Position numbers and translations under genes: made by a program. Shown piece after piece: positions 43,905-53,299 of a stretch of DNA of 64,000 nt (the stretch's first letter is position 1; every line of letters starts with the position of its first letter). Location: assembly GCF_009834875.1 (NCBI RefSeq), contig NZ_WVHT01000008.1, forward strand, positions 1 through 64,000, in the 5' to 3' direction. Source of the stretch: Hufsiella arboris (lineage in GTDB: Bacteria; Bacteroidota; Bacteroidia; Sphingobacteriales; Sphingobacteriaceae). The notes below the pieces were generated by a model. That model was given only the letters and a program-made list of their open reading frames with translations. It was not told where the DNA came from and did not search any database.

Positions 43905-46900
43905 TTAGAATCTTAATGATGCACCAAATGTGTATTGTCTTGGTCTTGGATAACCCCCCGGATCAAATCCTACATAACTTTCCGGATTCTGGCCTTTGTA
44001 TTTTGTCAGATAACCAAGGTTGGTTGCACTTAAGAATACCGTTAAGCCGGTTGATTTAATTTTAGACATGAGTTTCTTTGACAGATCGTAGCTTAAATAA
44101 AGTTCACGAAACGCCAGGAAATCTCCTTTTGTGATCATAGTTGAAACATCTGATGCATACGCGCTGCCAGTACCTACATCAGCAGCGGCCTGCCTTACAT
44201 AATTTTTTTGGCCAACATCTGCATCGCCGAAAGAGAAACGCGCATATTTTTTACCTTCGTCGCCCGGTTTTTGCCAGATGTCATTTCCAAGAGCTTCAAT
44301 AGGCGCCCCCTCATTATATGCTCTTGCCTGTCCCAACGAACGCGCCAGGTTGCCATTGGATATGACGTGTCCTAAAGCAAAATCCATATTGAAGCGAAGC
44401 GTAAAGCTTTTATAGGTGAATGAATTTTGCATACCACCGGTAACATTCGGTGTTTTATAACCTATAAATACCAGGTCCTTCGTATCAATAATGCCGTCGT
44501 TATTAATATCGGCAAACTGATAATCGCCGGCTTTTTTTCCGACAGCAAGTCCGCCGGTAGTGGATGCAATATCTTTGTGTGTCGCACTCCATGTTGCAGC
44601 CTCCGCATCGGTTGAAAAAACTTTTTCAACCTTCCATGCATAGTAACTGTATGGACGTTCACCTTCAGCAAAACCACCAACTTCAATATCCGTACCTGTG
44701 CCAGGATCAGCAATTACGCCGCCACCCTGCCTGTTTTTTAAGCGTCCGTTGTCTGGCAGTGATATGATCTTTTGCGAGTTGTAGGCATAGGCAAGATTGG
44801 CGTTCCACCGGAAATCTTTTGCTCTTAATACAGTCGCCTGAAGTTCAATCTCGATTCCCTTGTTTTGAAGCACGCCGTTGTTAAATATAATTGATGAAAA
44901 AGGGGCTTCTGCCGGCAGTGGTTTTGAATCAAGCCTGTCTTTTGTAAGCTTGTTATATAAGTCGACGGTTAAATTAATGCGGTCTCCCAGGAAGCCTGCG
45001 TCAACAGCTACATCGGTTGTTTGAGTTGTTTCCCATCTAAGGTTCGGGTTAGAGAGATTTGCCCGCTGAATGCCGGAAAGCTGATTGTAGACTGTAGCGG
45101 AATAACCGCCATATGTGTCGGTATAACTCAAGTCGTTAGATCCGGCCTGGCCCCAGCTGCCCCGTAGTTTAAGCATGCTTACCAGGTTATTTTGTTTCCA
45201 AAAGCTTTCCTTGAAGATGTTCCAGCCTATTGATGCCGATGGGAAAGTAGCGTACCTGTTACCAGGTGAAAAGTTTGAAAAACCATCGCGTCTGATTACC
45301 GCATTGACTAAATATCTGCCTTCATAATCGTATCCAAACTGGCCAAAAAAGCTGGCTGATTTATTTTCACTGAGTGTGGTTCCAAAGTTAGTTACATTGG
45401 TTACGGTAGTTCCGTTAACGGTTGTAAGCGGTGGTTCACTAATGGTTGTAATGTAATCGTTTGTTCCTCTTTGCGAGCCAATATCTATCGCATTGCCTGT
45501 ATTGCGGGTGTAATTGAATCCGCCCAGCAACATAAAATGATGAGATACTTTCCAGGAATAATCGTACTGTAAAATCTGATCGATCATTAACTGGCGTGTA
45601 TTATTCTGGTTTTCTGTTTTTAAACGGCTGGTAGCAAATTGTATCGGATCGGGAAATGCCTTCCTTGAAAAAATAGTTCTGGCGTCGCCGATCAGATATG
45701 ATACCGCCGGGCGGAAGTGCAGGCCTTTCACAATATTCCAGTCAAGGTCAACTTTTGATACAACCCTTTCTGTTGAAATGTTATTATCGTCATATGCCAG
45801 TGTATGGAAACGGTTACGTACTGTTAATACTTCACCGGTAGTTGGCGTGCCATCATCTTTAAATAGCCTTATCAAAGGAGTGATACGCGTTGCACGCACG
45901 ATGTCGTTGGTATATCCGTCAACATAATTAGGCAGCAAATTCTGGTAATTAAGGGATGCATTTACCTGTATGTTATTGCTTGCTTTAAAGCTAAAGTTTC
46001 CTAAAGCGCTATAGCGTTTGTAACTGGTTCCTACAAAAGTTCCTTCCTGGTTTATGTGATTGAAAGACACATTGTAGCTGGCAACATCACTGCCACCGTC
46101 GATGCTTAAGTTGTAGTTATTGGTAGTACCGGTATTCCAAAGCAAGTCCTGATAATGGTTGTCGTCAAACAGTAATTTAGAGCCGGGATTAACCGGATCG
46201 TCCATTGTTTCCCATCCTTTGGCGAGCAGGTTATCTACGTATGCCTGGCCTTCAACAGCAACGATGTTGTCGTATAGAGCTGTTGTATACATCGCATTTC
46301 CATATTGCCCCTTTGCTGTATAAACTTTTGTGCCTGCAGAAAAACCAGCGTTATTCAGGAATGCGTTCTTATCCTGCGGATCTGAAGTGTTTTTGATGGT
46401 CGTACGCGCCAGGGCAATGTACTGAGCAGCAGTCATGTATTTTTCCTGGCCTGTTGCTACTTCGCGGTTGGTACGATAGTTAAACGTAATGTTTGCTTTG
46501 CCCGAGCCGAACTTACCGCTTTTGGTTTTCACTACGATAACGCCATTAGCACCGCGTGCTCCATAAATAGCTGTTGAAGCGGCGTCTTTCATTACCTGTA
46601 ATGATTCGATGTCATCAGGGTTTAGGTCGTTCAATGTCCTGAACACGCCATCAATAACAACCAGCGGACTCGAGCCATCAGAGTTTAAATACGGATTACC
46701 GTTGGCATTCCCGGTACCTTGACCATACACATTAGGCTTTGAGCCGCCACGTATAATCACGTTTACAGGAGCTGCCCCTGGTTGGCCGTTTGACAATGGA
46801 ATAGAAACACCAGCGATTTTGCCCTGCATTGCCGCAAGCGGACTCGGATTGGCAGCATTGACCAATTGTTTTGTATCAAGCTTGGATACTGCGGCTGTGT

Positions 46901-47264
46901 TTTTTTGGCGTGTCTGCTGGGAGTAACCAACGATAACTACCTCTGTCAGCGATTTGCTGTTAGATGCCATCGTAACGTTTATTGCCGTTCTTCCCTTTAT
47001 AGTTATTTCCTGGGAGTCAAATCCTATAAACGAAAAGACAAGGGTTGAAGCAGTTGACGGTACATTTAGGGAATACTTACCTTCAGCATTACTTGTAGTG
47101 CCTATAGTTGTTCCTTTTACCTTAATACTTACACCCGGTAAGGTTTCATTTTTTGTTCCGTCGGTTACTACTCCCGAAACAATTAAGCTGTTTGATTGGC
47201 CGTACACCCTTCCTGCGACGAGGAAGCAGGCTAATAGCCATAAATAAATTAGTCTTCGATTCAT
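43905..47264 (-). CDS. SusC-family TonB-dependent transporter of the sialic acid locus
   Basis: The 1119-aa protein has a signal peptide (1-22), a carboxypeptidase-regulatory-like domain (VSGVVTDGTKNETLPGVSIK), a TonB-box region (SLTEVVIVGYSQ), a plug (AASTAIYGARGANGVIVVKT) and a barrel ending GASLRF. No STN domain, so it is not FecI-regulated, unlike the SusC at 34105-37575. First gene of the operon; an operator-like palindrome lies 17-29 bp upstream of the start. By position it corresponds to NanO. Confidence 0.9.
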   Translation of the reverse strand: MNRRLIYLWLLACFLVAGRVYGQSNSLIVSGVVTDGTKNETLPGVSIKVKGTTIGTTSNAEGKYSLNVPSTASTLVFSFIGFDSQEITIKGRTAINVTMASNSKSLTEVVIVGYSQQTRQKNTAAVSKLDTKQLVNAANPSPLAAMQGKIAGVSIPLSNGQPGAAPVNVIIRGGSKPNVYGQGTGNANGNPYLNSDGSSPLVVIDGVFRTLNDLNPDDIESLQVMKDAASTAIYGARGANGVIVVKTKSGKFGSGKANITFNYRTNREVATGQEKYMTAAQYIALARTTIKNTSDPQDKNAFLNNAGFSAGTKVYTAKGQYGNAMYTTALYDNIVAVEGQAYVDNLLAKGWETMDDPVNPGSKLLFDDNHYQDLLWNTGTTNNYNLSIDGGSDVASYNVSFNHINQEGTFVGTSYKRYSALGNFSFKASNNIQVNASLNYQNLLPNYVDGYTNDIVRATRITPLIRLFKDDGTPTTGEVLTVRNRFHTLAYDDNNISTERVVSKVDLDWNIVKGLHFRPAVSYLIGDARTIFSRKAFPDPIQFATSRLKTENQNNTRQLMIDQILQYDYSWKVSHHFMLLGGFNYTRNTGNAIDIGSQRGTNDYITTISEPPLTTVNGTTVTNVTNFGTTLSENKSASFFGQFGYDYEGRYLVNAVIRRDGFSNFSPGNRYATFPSASIGWNIFKESFWKQNNLVSMLKLRGSWGQAGSNDLSYTDTYGGYSATVYNQLSGIQRANLSNPNLRWETTQTTDVAVDAGFLGDRINLTVDLYNKLTKDRLDSKPLPAEAPFSSIIFNNGVLQNKGIEIELQATVLRAKDFRWNANLAYAYNSQKIISLPDNGRLKNRQGGGVIADPGTGTDIEVGGFAEGERPYSYYAWKVEKVFSTDAEAATWSATHKDIASTTGGLAVGKKAGDYQFADINNDGIIDTKDLVFIGYKTPNVTGGMQNSFTYKSFTLRFNMDFALGHVISNGNLARSLGQARAYNEGAPIEALGNDIWQKPGDEGKKYARFSFGDADVGQKNYVRQAAADVGTGSAYASDVSTMITKGDFLAFRELYLSYDLSKKLMSKIKSTGLTVFLSATNLGYLTKYKGQNPESYVGFDPGGYPRPRQYTFGASLRF

Positions 47265-47280
47265 GATTGTAATTAGTAGT

Positions 47281-47293
47281 GATGTACTACATA
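47281..47293. promoter_or_regulatory. Operator-like palindrome upstream of the nan susC gene
   Basis: Minus strand TATGTAGTACATC matches the palindrome TATGTAGTACATA at 12 of 13 positions, 17-29 bp upstream of the SusC start (47264). One of five copies around this locus. Confidence 0.75.
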
Positions 47294-47338
47294 TTAGTGG
47301 TTTATAATTAGTTTAATTGGGTAGTTTCTTTAATAAAA

Positions 47339-48514
47339 TCAGCGTTTGAGAAGGTTGCTTAAACCGATCGTTTTAAAGGCAATTCCTTCGTATGGTTTGA
47401 GGATTCCAGCCTCGTAGAGACAGGCAATTTCATTGTTATAAACTGCGATATCAGAATATGCAGAAGGGCCCTGGTGAATTACTTCGCTATTAATCCAGCT
47501 TTTTCCATTATCCAGACTTGCTCTTACCGTTACGTTGGAGCGCGACGTAGCACTTGCAGGATTGCTGAATAATAAGACAGATTTGCGCTTGGATATCGAA
47601 TAATTAAGCAAGCTGCCCTGGCAAATAGGTTCGATTAAGGTGCTGTCGGTTTTTAACTTGTTCCAAGTTTGGCCTCCATTGCTGCTTACAGTTGTCAACC
47701 TGGTTTTATGGGCACGGTTGCTGTTACGCATATTGAGCATTAACCTTCCGTTCGATATCTCGGCTACTGTAGTTTCATTGGCCATATCCTGCGGTGTATT
47801 ATTGCCTAATTTCCAGGTCGCGCCGTGATCGTCAGAGTATATAATATGAGCGAAGTTTTTATCAGTTGAAGCTTCCACATGGTTTACAGGCACAACCAAA
47901 CGGCCTTTATATTTACCGTGGGACAGTTGTACTCCATGACAAGGCCCGGTAGCATACCATGTCCAGTCGGGCATTTTTACCTGGGATGTAATCTCCCGCG
48001 GGGATGACCAGGTCGTTCCTTCATTATCCGACGAAAGAACATAAACACATCGGCCGCTTTTACTTTTTTGATACCTTATTTCTTTTTCATGATCTGTCCC
48101 CAAATTCCATGTACTGATTAACCATATTTTTCCGGTAGTGATATCCTGAATAGGCACGGGATTGCCACAGGTATTGGTAGAATCACTCCAAACTACCTGC
48201 ATATCACTCCAGGTTTTACCGCCGTTTGCTGAGCGTCGTAATACGAGGTCGATATCACCTGTATCTCCGCAATTGTTTTTACGTGCTTCCGCAAAGGCCA
48301 GTAAGATGCCATTTTTTGTGGTTAGTATCGCGGGAATACGGAAACATGAATAGCCGTTGTCCCCAGGTTTGTACAGATAGTTAAGAGGTTCGCTGCGTGA
48401 TATCAGGCTATCGTTTGTTTGAGCAATGCAATCAAAATGTTGCGCGACAAAAAAACAAAAGACTACCGTAAGACCGCGGAAAAGCTGTTTCGCTATTTTT
48501 AACTGTATAGTCAT
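47339..48514 (-). CDS. Exo-alpha-sialidase (GH33), secreted
   Basis: Sialidases remove terminal sialic acids from glycoconjugates. The 391-aa protein has a signal peptide (about 1-31), the FRIPAIL motif (RIP, near residue 58), and Asp boxes SANGGKTW, SSDNEGTTW, SDDHGATW and SSNGGQTW. It lies upstream of the SusC operon in the same orientation, with its own promoter (-7 TACATTTG at 48547-48540, minus strand) next to a palindrome operator at 48561-48573. Confidence 0.93.
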   Translation of the reverse strand: MTIQLKIAKQLFRGLTVVFCFFVAQHFDCIAQTNDSLISRSEPLNYLYKPGDNGYSCFRIPAILTTKNGILLAFAEARKNNCGDTGDIDLVLRRSANGGKTWSDMQVVWSDSTNTCGNPVPIQDITTGKIWLISTWNLGTDHEKEIRYQKSKSGRCVYVLSSDNEGTTWSSPREITSQVKMPDWTWYATGPCHGVQLSHGKYKGRLVVPVNHVEASTDKNFAHIIYSDDHGATWKLGNNTPQDMANETTVAEISNGRLMLNMRNSNRAHKTRLTTVSSNGGQTWNKLKTDSTLIEPICQGSLLNYSISKRKSVLLFSNPASATSRSNVTVRASLDNGKSWINSEVIHQGPSAYSDIAVYNNEIACLYEAGILKPYEGIAFKTIGLSNLLKR

Positions 48515-48539
48515 GAAATATTGTTATAATTGGTGATAG

Positions 48540-48573
48540 CAAATGTAATTATATTGTTATTATGTAGTACATA
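48540..48573 (-). promoter_or_regulatory. Promoter and operator of the sialidase gene
   Basis: -7 element TACATTTG (minus strand, 48547-48540) with the perfect palindrome TATGTAGTACATA (48561-48573) 13 bp upstream of it, over the -33 region. The same spacing recurs at 54272-54305, which argues for a shared repressor. Confidence 0.8.
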
Positions 48574-48610
48574 AAAATGAAAATTATTTTGGTTTAAATA
48601 ATGTACTGCA

Positions 48611-49867
48611 TTAATATCCCACAGGTTCAGTTGCGCCATTTACTATCCATGGCAGATTAAATTTGTGAAATACGATCGAGCGATGACTGGTACTGCTATT
48701 GCCTGTGTCTTCATTATATTCAATCAGTGCGCCTACCTGGAGGTCGGCTGTTTTTGCAAGGCTTGAATAACCACCCAATTTTCCGGGAGACGATCCGAAT
48801 GAGGGGATATCGCGTCCAATAGGATAAGTAGTGCCTTCATCATAACTTATCCTTATTTTCATAGCTGTTCTGGTAGTTTGACTTGCTGAGTTTAGAAAAA
48901 GTATCCGGTTAGGTTTCGGATCGTTGTACCGCCAGACAGAGCCTTCGCTGGCAGGATCCGGAAGATTTGTATTCGAAGCCCATGTGGGAAAGCCGCCGCC
49001 AAGAGAACCTGTAGCTACTTGCCGGTAAAGCGGGAGTGTTGAAGTAGGGCGGTCGTTTCTTAGCAAATCACCATTTAGTTTCTCGATAATTGTACTTTCT
49101 GTCGATTTTGTGGTTCCATTGGTGATAACAGATTCAGTCCAGGTAATGCCATGGTTGGTACTATAAATATTACGTCCGTAAGCTGGGATTATAAGAGTGC
49201 CGGCATCTGTGCCATGCAGCTTATAAATACCGGTTCCCGGTCCGATCCAGTCTTGTGCCGTTCCTGAAGGTTGTGTTGTACTGGTAACGTTCACAGGTGC
49301 AGACCATGTTGCTCCTTCGTCGGTACTTGAACAAACCCATACAGTCCTGTCTCCTGGTTGAAAAGCGAGGTACGATCCGTCCGGGTTTGAATAATGCGTA
49401 GAGTCGTTATGAAGCATAAATACAAAAATTTTACCGGTGGATTGGTCGACAACCGTCGTTGGATTACCATCTGTGTAATTTCCAGGCCCGGCGATCGCCT
49501 GAAGCGGCTGCCATGTCACGCCGTCGTCAAACGATCGCTTACAAACTATATTAATATTGCCGTAATCCTTGTTGTTGTCATTTCTTCCTTCGCAGATAGC
49601 AATGAGATAGCCGTGCTCAACGGTGCGTATTAAAGATGGAATGCGGTAGGAGTGATAACCATCCAACCCTCCCGTGAATATCTTTTGTGCGGAATAAGAA
49701 GGATCAGCTGATAACTTAAATTTGTTCTCCTGGTTTATTACTGTTTTAGCCAAGGCGTTCTGAATTGGTTTTTTGCAGGAAATGGCCAACAGTGAACTTA
49801 TTGAACATAGCGTAATAAAAGCTTTTGGGTAAAAAGAGCGGGCTCTTTTTGTAAGGCATTTTTTCAT
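48611..49867 (-). CDS. Sialidase (GH33), lipoprotein
   Basis: The 418-aa protein has a lipoprotein signal (LAISCKKP, Cys about 31), the RIP motif in YHSYRIPSLIRT, and Asp boxes SFDDGVTW and SSTDEGATW, then SYDEGTTY. It is probably anchored at the surface, complementing the exported sialidase at 47339-48514. Divergent from the esterase gene; the shared operator at 49925-49937 lies between them. Confidence 0.9.
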   Translation of the reverse strand: MKKCLTKRARSFYPKAFITLCSISSLLAISCKKPIQNALAKTVINQENKFKLSADPSYSAQKIFTGGLDGYHSYRIPSLIRTVEHGYLIAICEGRNDNNKDYGNINIVCKRSFDDGVTWQPLQAIAGPGNYTDGNPTTVVDQSTGKIFVFMLHNDSTHYSNPDGSYLAFQPGDRTVWVCSSTDEGATWSAPVNVTSTTQPSGTAQDWIGPGTGIYKLHGTDAGTLIIPAYGRNIYSTNHGITWTESVITNGTTKSTESTIIEKLNGDLLRNDRPTSTLPLYRQVATGSLGGGFPTWASNTNLPDPASEGSVWRYNDPKPNRILFLNSASQTTRTAMKIRISYDEGTTYPIGRDIPSFGSSPGKLGGYSSLAKTADLQVGALIEYNEDTGNSSTSHRSIVFHKFNLPWIVNGATEPVGY

Positions 49868-49924
49868 TTCGTTTTATGGTTTATAATCTGGTTACAACGG
49901 GCGTTGCTTTAACAAATATATAAT

Positions 49925-49963
49925 TATGTTCTACATAATAACAAATATGTTTTGTTATTTTTG
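49925..49963 (+). promoter_or_regulatory. Operator and promoter between sialidase and esterase genes
   Basis: TATGTTCTACATA (49925-49937; minus strand TATGTAGAACATA) is one mismatch from the consensus palindrome. A -7 TATTTTTG at 49956-49963, 18 bp downstream of the operator edge, serves the plus-strand esterase gene; the operator thus covers its -33 region. The palindrome can also serve the divergent sialidase gene. Confidence 0.7.
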
Positions 49964-49982
49964 TTAACGATTAAAACCAATT

Positions 49983-50897
49983 ATGAAAAGTATTTCTGTT
50001 ATCACTATCATGGCGGCATTGCTATTTGTTATTACTGAATCAAAGGCTCAGACCGTAATTCCTCTGTATAAAAAAGTACCTAATTCAAAAAAAAGTGATG
50101 TGGAAGAAAAAAGTGATTCCACTTCCAAACGGGGTAAGGTAAGTAATGTCGTTAATCCGACGATTACAGCTTTTTTTCCTGAAAAATCAAAAGCGAACGG
50201 TACGGCTGTTATTATCTGTCCAGGAGGAGGCTACTCGTACCTTGTGGTTAATGATGAAGGCAGCAATGTGGCAAAGGAATTTGCTGCGCGCGGTGTAGCT
50301 GCTTTTGTGTTGAAGTACAGGCTGCCAAATGATGTGATCATGGTTAACAGGGAGATAGGTCCTTTGCAGGATGCCCAGCAAGCGACAAAAATAGTTCGCG
50401 AAAATGCAAAAGAATGGAATATTGATCCGGCGAAAGTTGGAATAATGGGATTTTCAGCCGGCGGACATTTGGCTTCAACGGCGGCAACTCACTATCAAAA
50501 AGCGGTGATTGACAATCCTCTAAAAACTAATCTGCGGCCGGATTTTGCTTTACTGATCTATCCTGTAATTAGCTTTCAGGATAGTATTTTACATAAAGGA
50601 TCCAAAAAAGCACTCATCGGGGAAAACGCTGGTACTGAAAAAGTTATAGAATACTCTAATGAAATGCAGGTTACTGCTGATACGCCGCCGACGTTTCTGG
50701 TACATGCCTCCAATGATAAGGTTGTTCCTGTAGCTAACAGCATTAATTATTACACGGCATTGCAAAAACATGGAGTAAATGCGGAGATACATGTTTATCA
50801 ATCAGGAGGTCATGGATTTGGATTGAATAATCCAACCACAACAGATAAGTGGCTGGAGCATTGCTTCAATTGGATGATTGTTAATCATCTTTTGTAG
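49983..50897 (+). CDS. Secreted alpha/beta hydrolase, acetyl-esterase-like
   Basis: The 304-aa protein has a signal peptide (1-22, ending SKA) and a family fold: oxyanion hole region IICPGGGYSYL, nucleophile GFSAGGH (Ser near 158), acid in HASNDKVVP and His in GGHGFGLN. It resembles BD-FAE/acetyl-xylan esterases. In this locus a role in removing O-acetyl groups from sialic acids is likely by context but not proven. Convergent with the MFS gene (8 bp between stops). Confidence 0.85.
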   Translation: MKSISVITIMAALLFVITESKAQTVIPLYKKVPNSKKSDVEEKSDSTSKRGKVSNVVNPTITAFFPEKSKANGTAVIICPGGGYSYLVVNDEGSNVAKEFAARGVAAFVLKYRLPNDVIMVNREIGPLQDAQQATKIVRENAKEWNIDPAKVGIMGFSAGGHLASTAATHYQKAVIDNPLKTNLRPDFALLIYPVISFQDSILHKGSKKALIGENAGTEKVIEYSNEMQVTADTPPTFLVHASNDKVVPVANSINYYTALQKHGVNAEIHVYQSGGHGFGLNNPTTTDKWLEHCFNWMIVNHLL

Positions 50898-50905
50898 TCA
50901 AGAGT

Positions 50906-52153
50906 TTAAGCTTTTTTGCCGATCCTGATCCTTAGCAGAGACCATGCTGCAATTATCATTAGTATCGCCGAAACCTGATAAATAATAGCCAGACTGATAT
51001 TTGCATCCATAAGCATACCACCTACATAAACCATTAAGCCGCCGATGATCGTGCTTAAAAAGTTAAGAAAGCCATATCCTGTGGCAATATAGCGTTCGTC
51101 TATAACCTGGCACAGGATTGGCATCAGGTTACTATCATTAATTCCGCGAGCAATTCCGTATACGATCATCGCAATAATAGCTATGCCGAATACATGTGTT
51201 GATGCCATTAGAAAAAGAAAAGGCGCGCCTAATGTAAATCCGATAATAACCATATATAAACGGCTGCGTTTATTGGTACGGAACCATCGGTCGGCAAGAA
51301 TGCCCCCTAATACCACACCTAAAAATGAACCGATTTGAATGTATCCAGTTGCTGAAAGTCCGGCCTTACCCAAATCGAGTACAAAGTGTTCCTTTAAAAA
51401 GGTTGGCAGCCAGCCGTATATCATCCAGTTAACCACACCTAGTATGCAGAAATAGAAAAGTAAAACCAGGAAAGAACTCTCAGAAACCAACATTTTTACC
51501 GTTTGAAACAGATTTAACCGCTCCTCTTTCGAATCAGGTAATTCTGCCTGTAAAACTTCCGTTGTGCTATGTTTTTTATCCTGCAAAAAATAAATAAGGA
51601 TAATTCCGTAAACAACCCCGAATAAACCAATCATCTGAAAACCATAGCGCCAACCCCACAACATGGAAATATAGCCGCCCACGCCGCCTAATGCCTGGCC
51701 GGCATACAAGCCGCTCATATGAAGTCCCGTTGCAAAAGAGCGGGTTTTACCTTTGTGATAATCGGCTATCATTGCCAATCCTGCCGGAATATAACATGCC
51801 TCACTGATGCCCATGATTACCCTAGCTATCAGCATTTCATGGAAAGAAGTAACAAATCCCGTCCAGAGAGTTACGGCAGACCAGATACAGACGCTAAATA
51901 CAATGATGCTTTTACGGCCATATTTATCAGCTAAATAGCCGCCTAAGGGGCTTAAAATGCCGTATGATATTAAGAATACGGTAGTGAGTAATCCAAACTG
52001 TGCATCCGTCAGCTTAAAGTCTGACACAATGGGATCACGCATGGAAGTGATCAGATTTCTGTCAAAGTAATTGAGGAACGCAACTATCCAAAGTATTCCT
52101 ACTATTGCCCATTGGTAAAAGGATCCGGCTGGTTTTGTAATTCTGGTTTGCAT
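50906..52153 (-). CDS. MFS transporter, probable sialic acid permease (NanT-like)
   Basis: The 415-aa protein has 12 predicted membrane segments, the MFS motif between helices 2 and 3 (GGYLADKYGRKSI) and its repeat after helix 8 (GGILADRWFRTNKRS). Last gene of a three-gene operon after a DHDPS-family lyase and a NanM-like mutarotase. Inner-membrane transport of sialic acid, as done by NanT in other Bacteroidota, is the context-based call. Confidence 0.85.
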   Translation of the reverse strand: MQTRITKPAGSFYQWAIVGILWIVAFLNYFDRNLITSMRDPIVSDFKLTDAQFGLLTTVFLISYGILSPLGGYLADKYGRKSIIVFSVCIWSAVTLWTGFVTSFHEMLIARVIMGISEACYIPAGLAMIADYHKGKTRSFATGLHMSGLYAGQALGGVGGYISMLWGWRYGFQMIGLFGVVYGIILIYFLQDKKHSTTEVLQAELPDSKEERLNLFQTVKMLVSESSFLVLLFYFCILGVVNWMIYGWLPTFLKEHFVLDLGKAGLSATGYIQIGSFLGVVLGGILADRWFRTNKRSRLYMVIIGFTLGAPFLFLMASTHVFGIAIIAMIVYGIARGINDSNLMPILCQVIDERYIATGYGFLNFLSTIIGGLMVYVGGMLMDANISLAIIYQVSAILMIIAAWSLLRIRIGKKA

Positions 52154-52168
52154 TTGTGATTAGTCGGC

Positions 52169-53299
52169 TTAGAATTTTATCAGGTTAAATTGATCCAAAT
52201 TCAATGAGATTAATTTTGGAGTGCGAACTGCCGGCCGTACTTCGCCGCAGGGAAATACTACATAATTATTCCAGGTCACTGAAGTCGTAGTAACAGGTAT
52301 CCAAAGGCTGCCATTGGGATTTGTAGCCGCATCCGGCTTCTTAGATGTTTTTAATTTGATATTATCGATCCAGGAATTGGCAGGAATGTCATACCTCAGT
52401 ACATGATCTGAAAAGCCGGGATGCTGATCCTTTAGAACAGCTGTACTATCAGCTAATTTTCCATCATCACCGCCAAAGATCAGCAAATTGTTCCTGTTTA
52501 ATTCAAATGCAGGACCTGGGGCTGCTACAGTAGCTGCCGGCATATCGGCAAGTCTTTGCCATCCTTTGCCAGGAACATATTTGTAAGCGTCGTTGAGATA
52601 ATGCCTGTGAGCAGTGCCATTTCTTTCCTCGAGGTTTGTACCGCTGAAAAGAAAAAACCCTTCTTTATCTACAGATCCCGCCACGCCAAGCATGCGTGCA
52701 GGACCGGGCCAGCTCTCCAATTGTTGCCATTGACAGGTTTTCGGATCAGACAGATTTAAAGACCAAAAAATACTGGCGGCGCTTTTGGCATCGGGAGAAA
52801 GCAACCCGCCGGCGATGTAAATTTTATGATTGAAAACGGCTCCGCAGGAATTTGCCAGCGGTTGCGGCAGATCGGCCCATTTTTCTATTATTATTTTCTT
52901 ACTAACATAGCTGATTGCATAAACAGTTGCGAGGTGTCCTTCAGCATTACTGCCACCAATACAAATCAGTTTATTATCGTAGCTAATAGAAACGCCATAG
53001 CCCATTGATTGTGGCAGCTTTCCGGCAAGTACCCATTTTCCGGTAGGTTTATCTAAAGCAAATATTTTATCGGTCCATACTTTTTTAGATCCGGTCCAGG
53101 GTGCCCCGCCGTCCGGGAAGTTAGCTCCACCGGCAACAAGCAGAGATCCGTGAGATAAACCTGCGAATGAACCGGCAAAACCGAATTTGTCTGGTACGGC
53201 TGCTAGTTCGTCTATTTTTAAAGTAGTTGTTTTCCTTTCCTGTGCTTGCGTAAATACCGTCATAAATAAACAGATGATAGATAATAAATTACATTTCAT
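52169..53299 (-). CDS. NanM-like N-acetylneuraminate epimerase (kelch mutarotase)
   Basis: Start at ATG 53299 (MKCNLLSI, 376 aa, overlapping the lyase stop by 11 bp); a TTG lies at 53311. Signal peptide (about 1-20), then six kelch blades (LLVAGGANFPDGGAPWTG, KLICIGGSNAEGHL, KIYIAGG, NLLIFGGDDGK). These fit the cyclically permuted mutarotase family, which equilibrates alpha and beta anomers of sialic acid in the periplasm before transport. Confidence 0.85.
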   Translation of the reverse strand: MKCNLLSIICLFMTVFTQAQERKTTTLKIDELAAVPDKFGFAGSFAGLSHGSLLVAGGANFPDGGAPWTGSKKVWTDKIFALDKPTGKWVLAGKLPQSMGYGVSISYDNKLICIGGSNAEGHLATVYAISYVSKKIIIEKWADLPQPLANSCGAVFNHKIYIAGGLLSPDAKSAASIFWSLNLSDPKTCQWQQLESWPGPARMLGVAGSVDKEGFFLFSGTNLEERNGTAHRHYLNDAYKYVPGKGWQRLADMPAATVAAPGPAFELNRNNLLIFGGDDGKLADSTAVLKDQHPGFSDHVLRYDIPANSWIDNIKLKTSKKPDAATNPNGSLWIPVTTTSVTWNNYVVFPCGEVRPAVRTPKLISLNLDQFNLIKF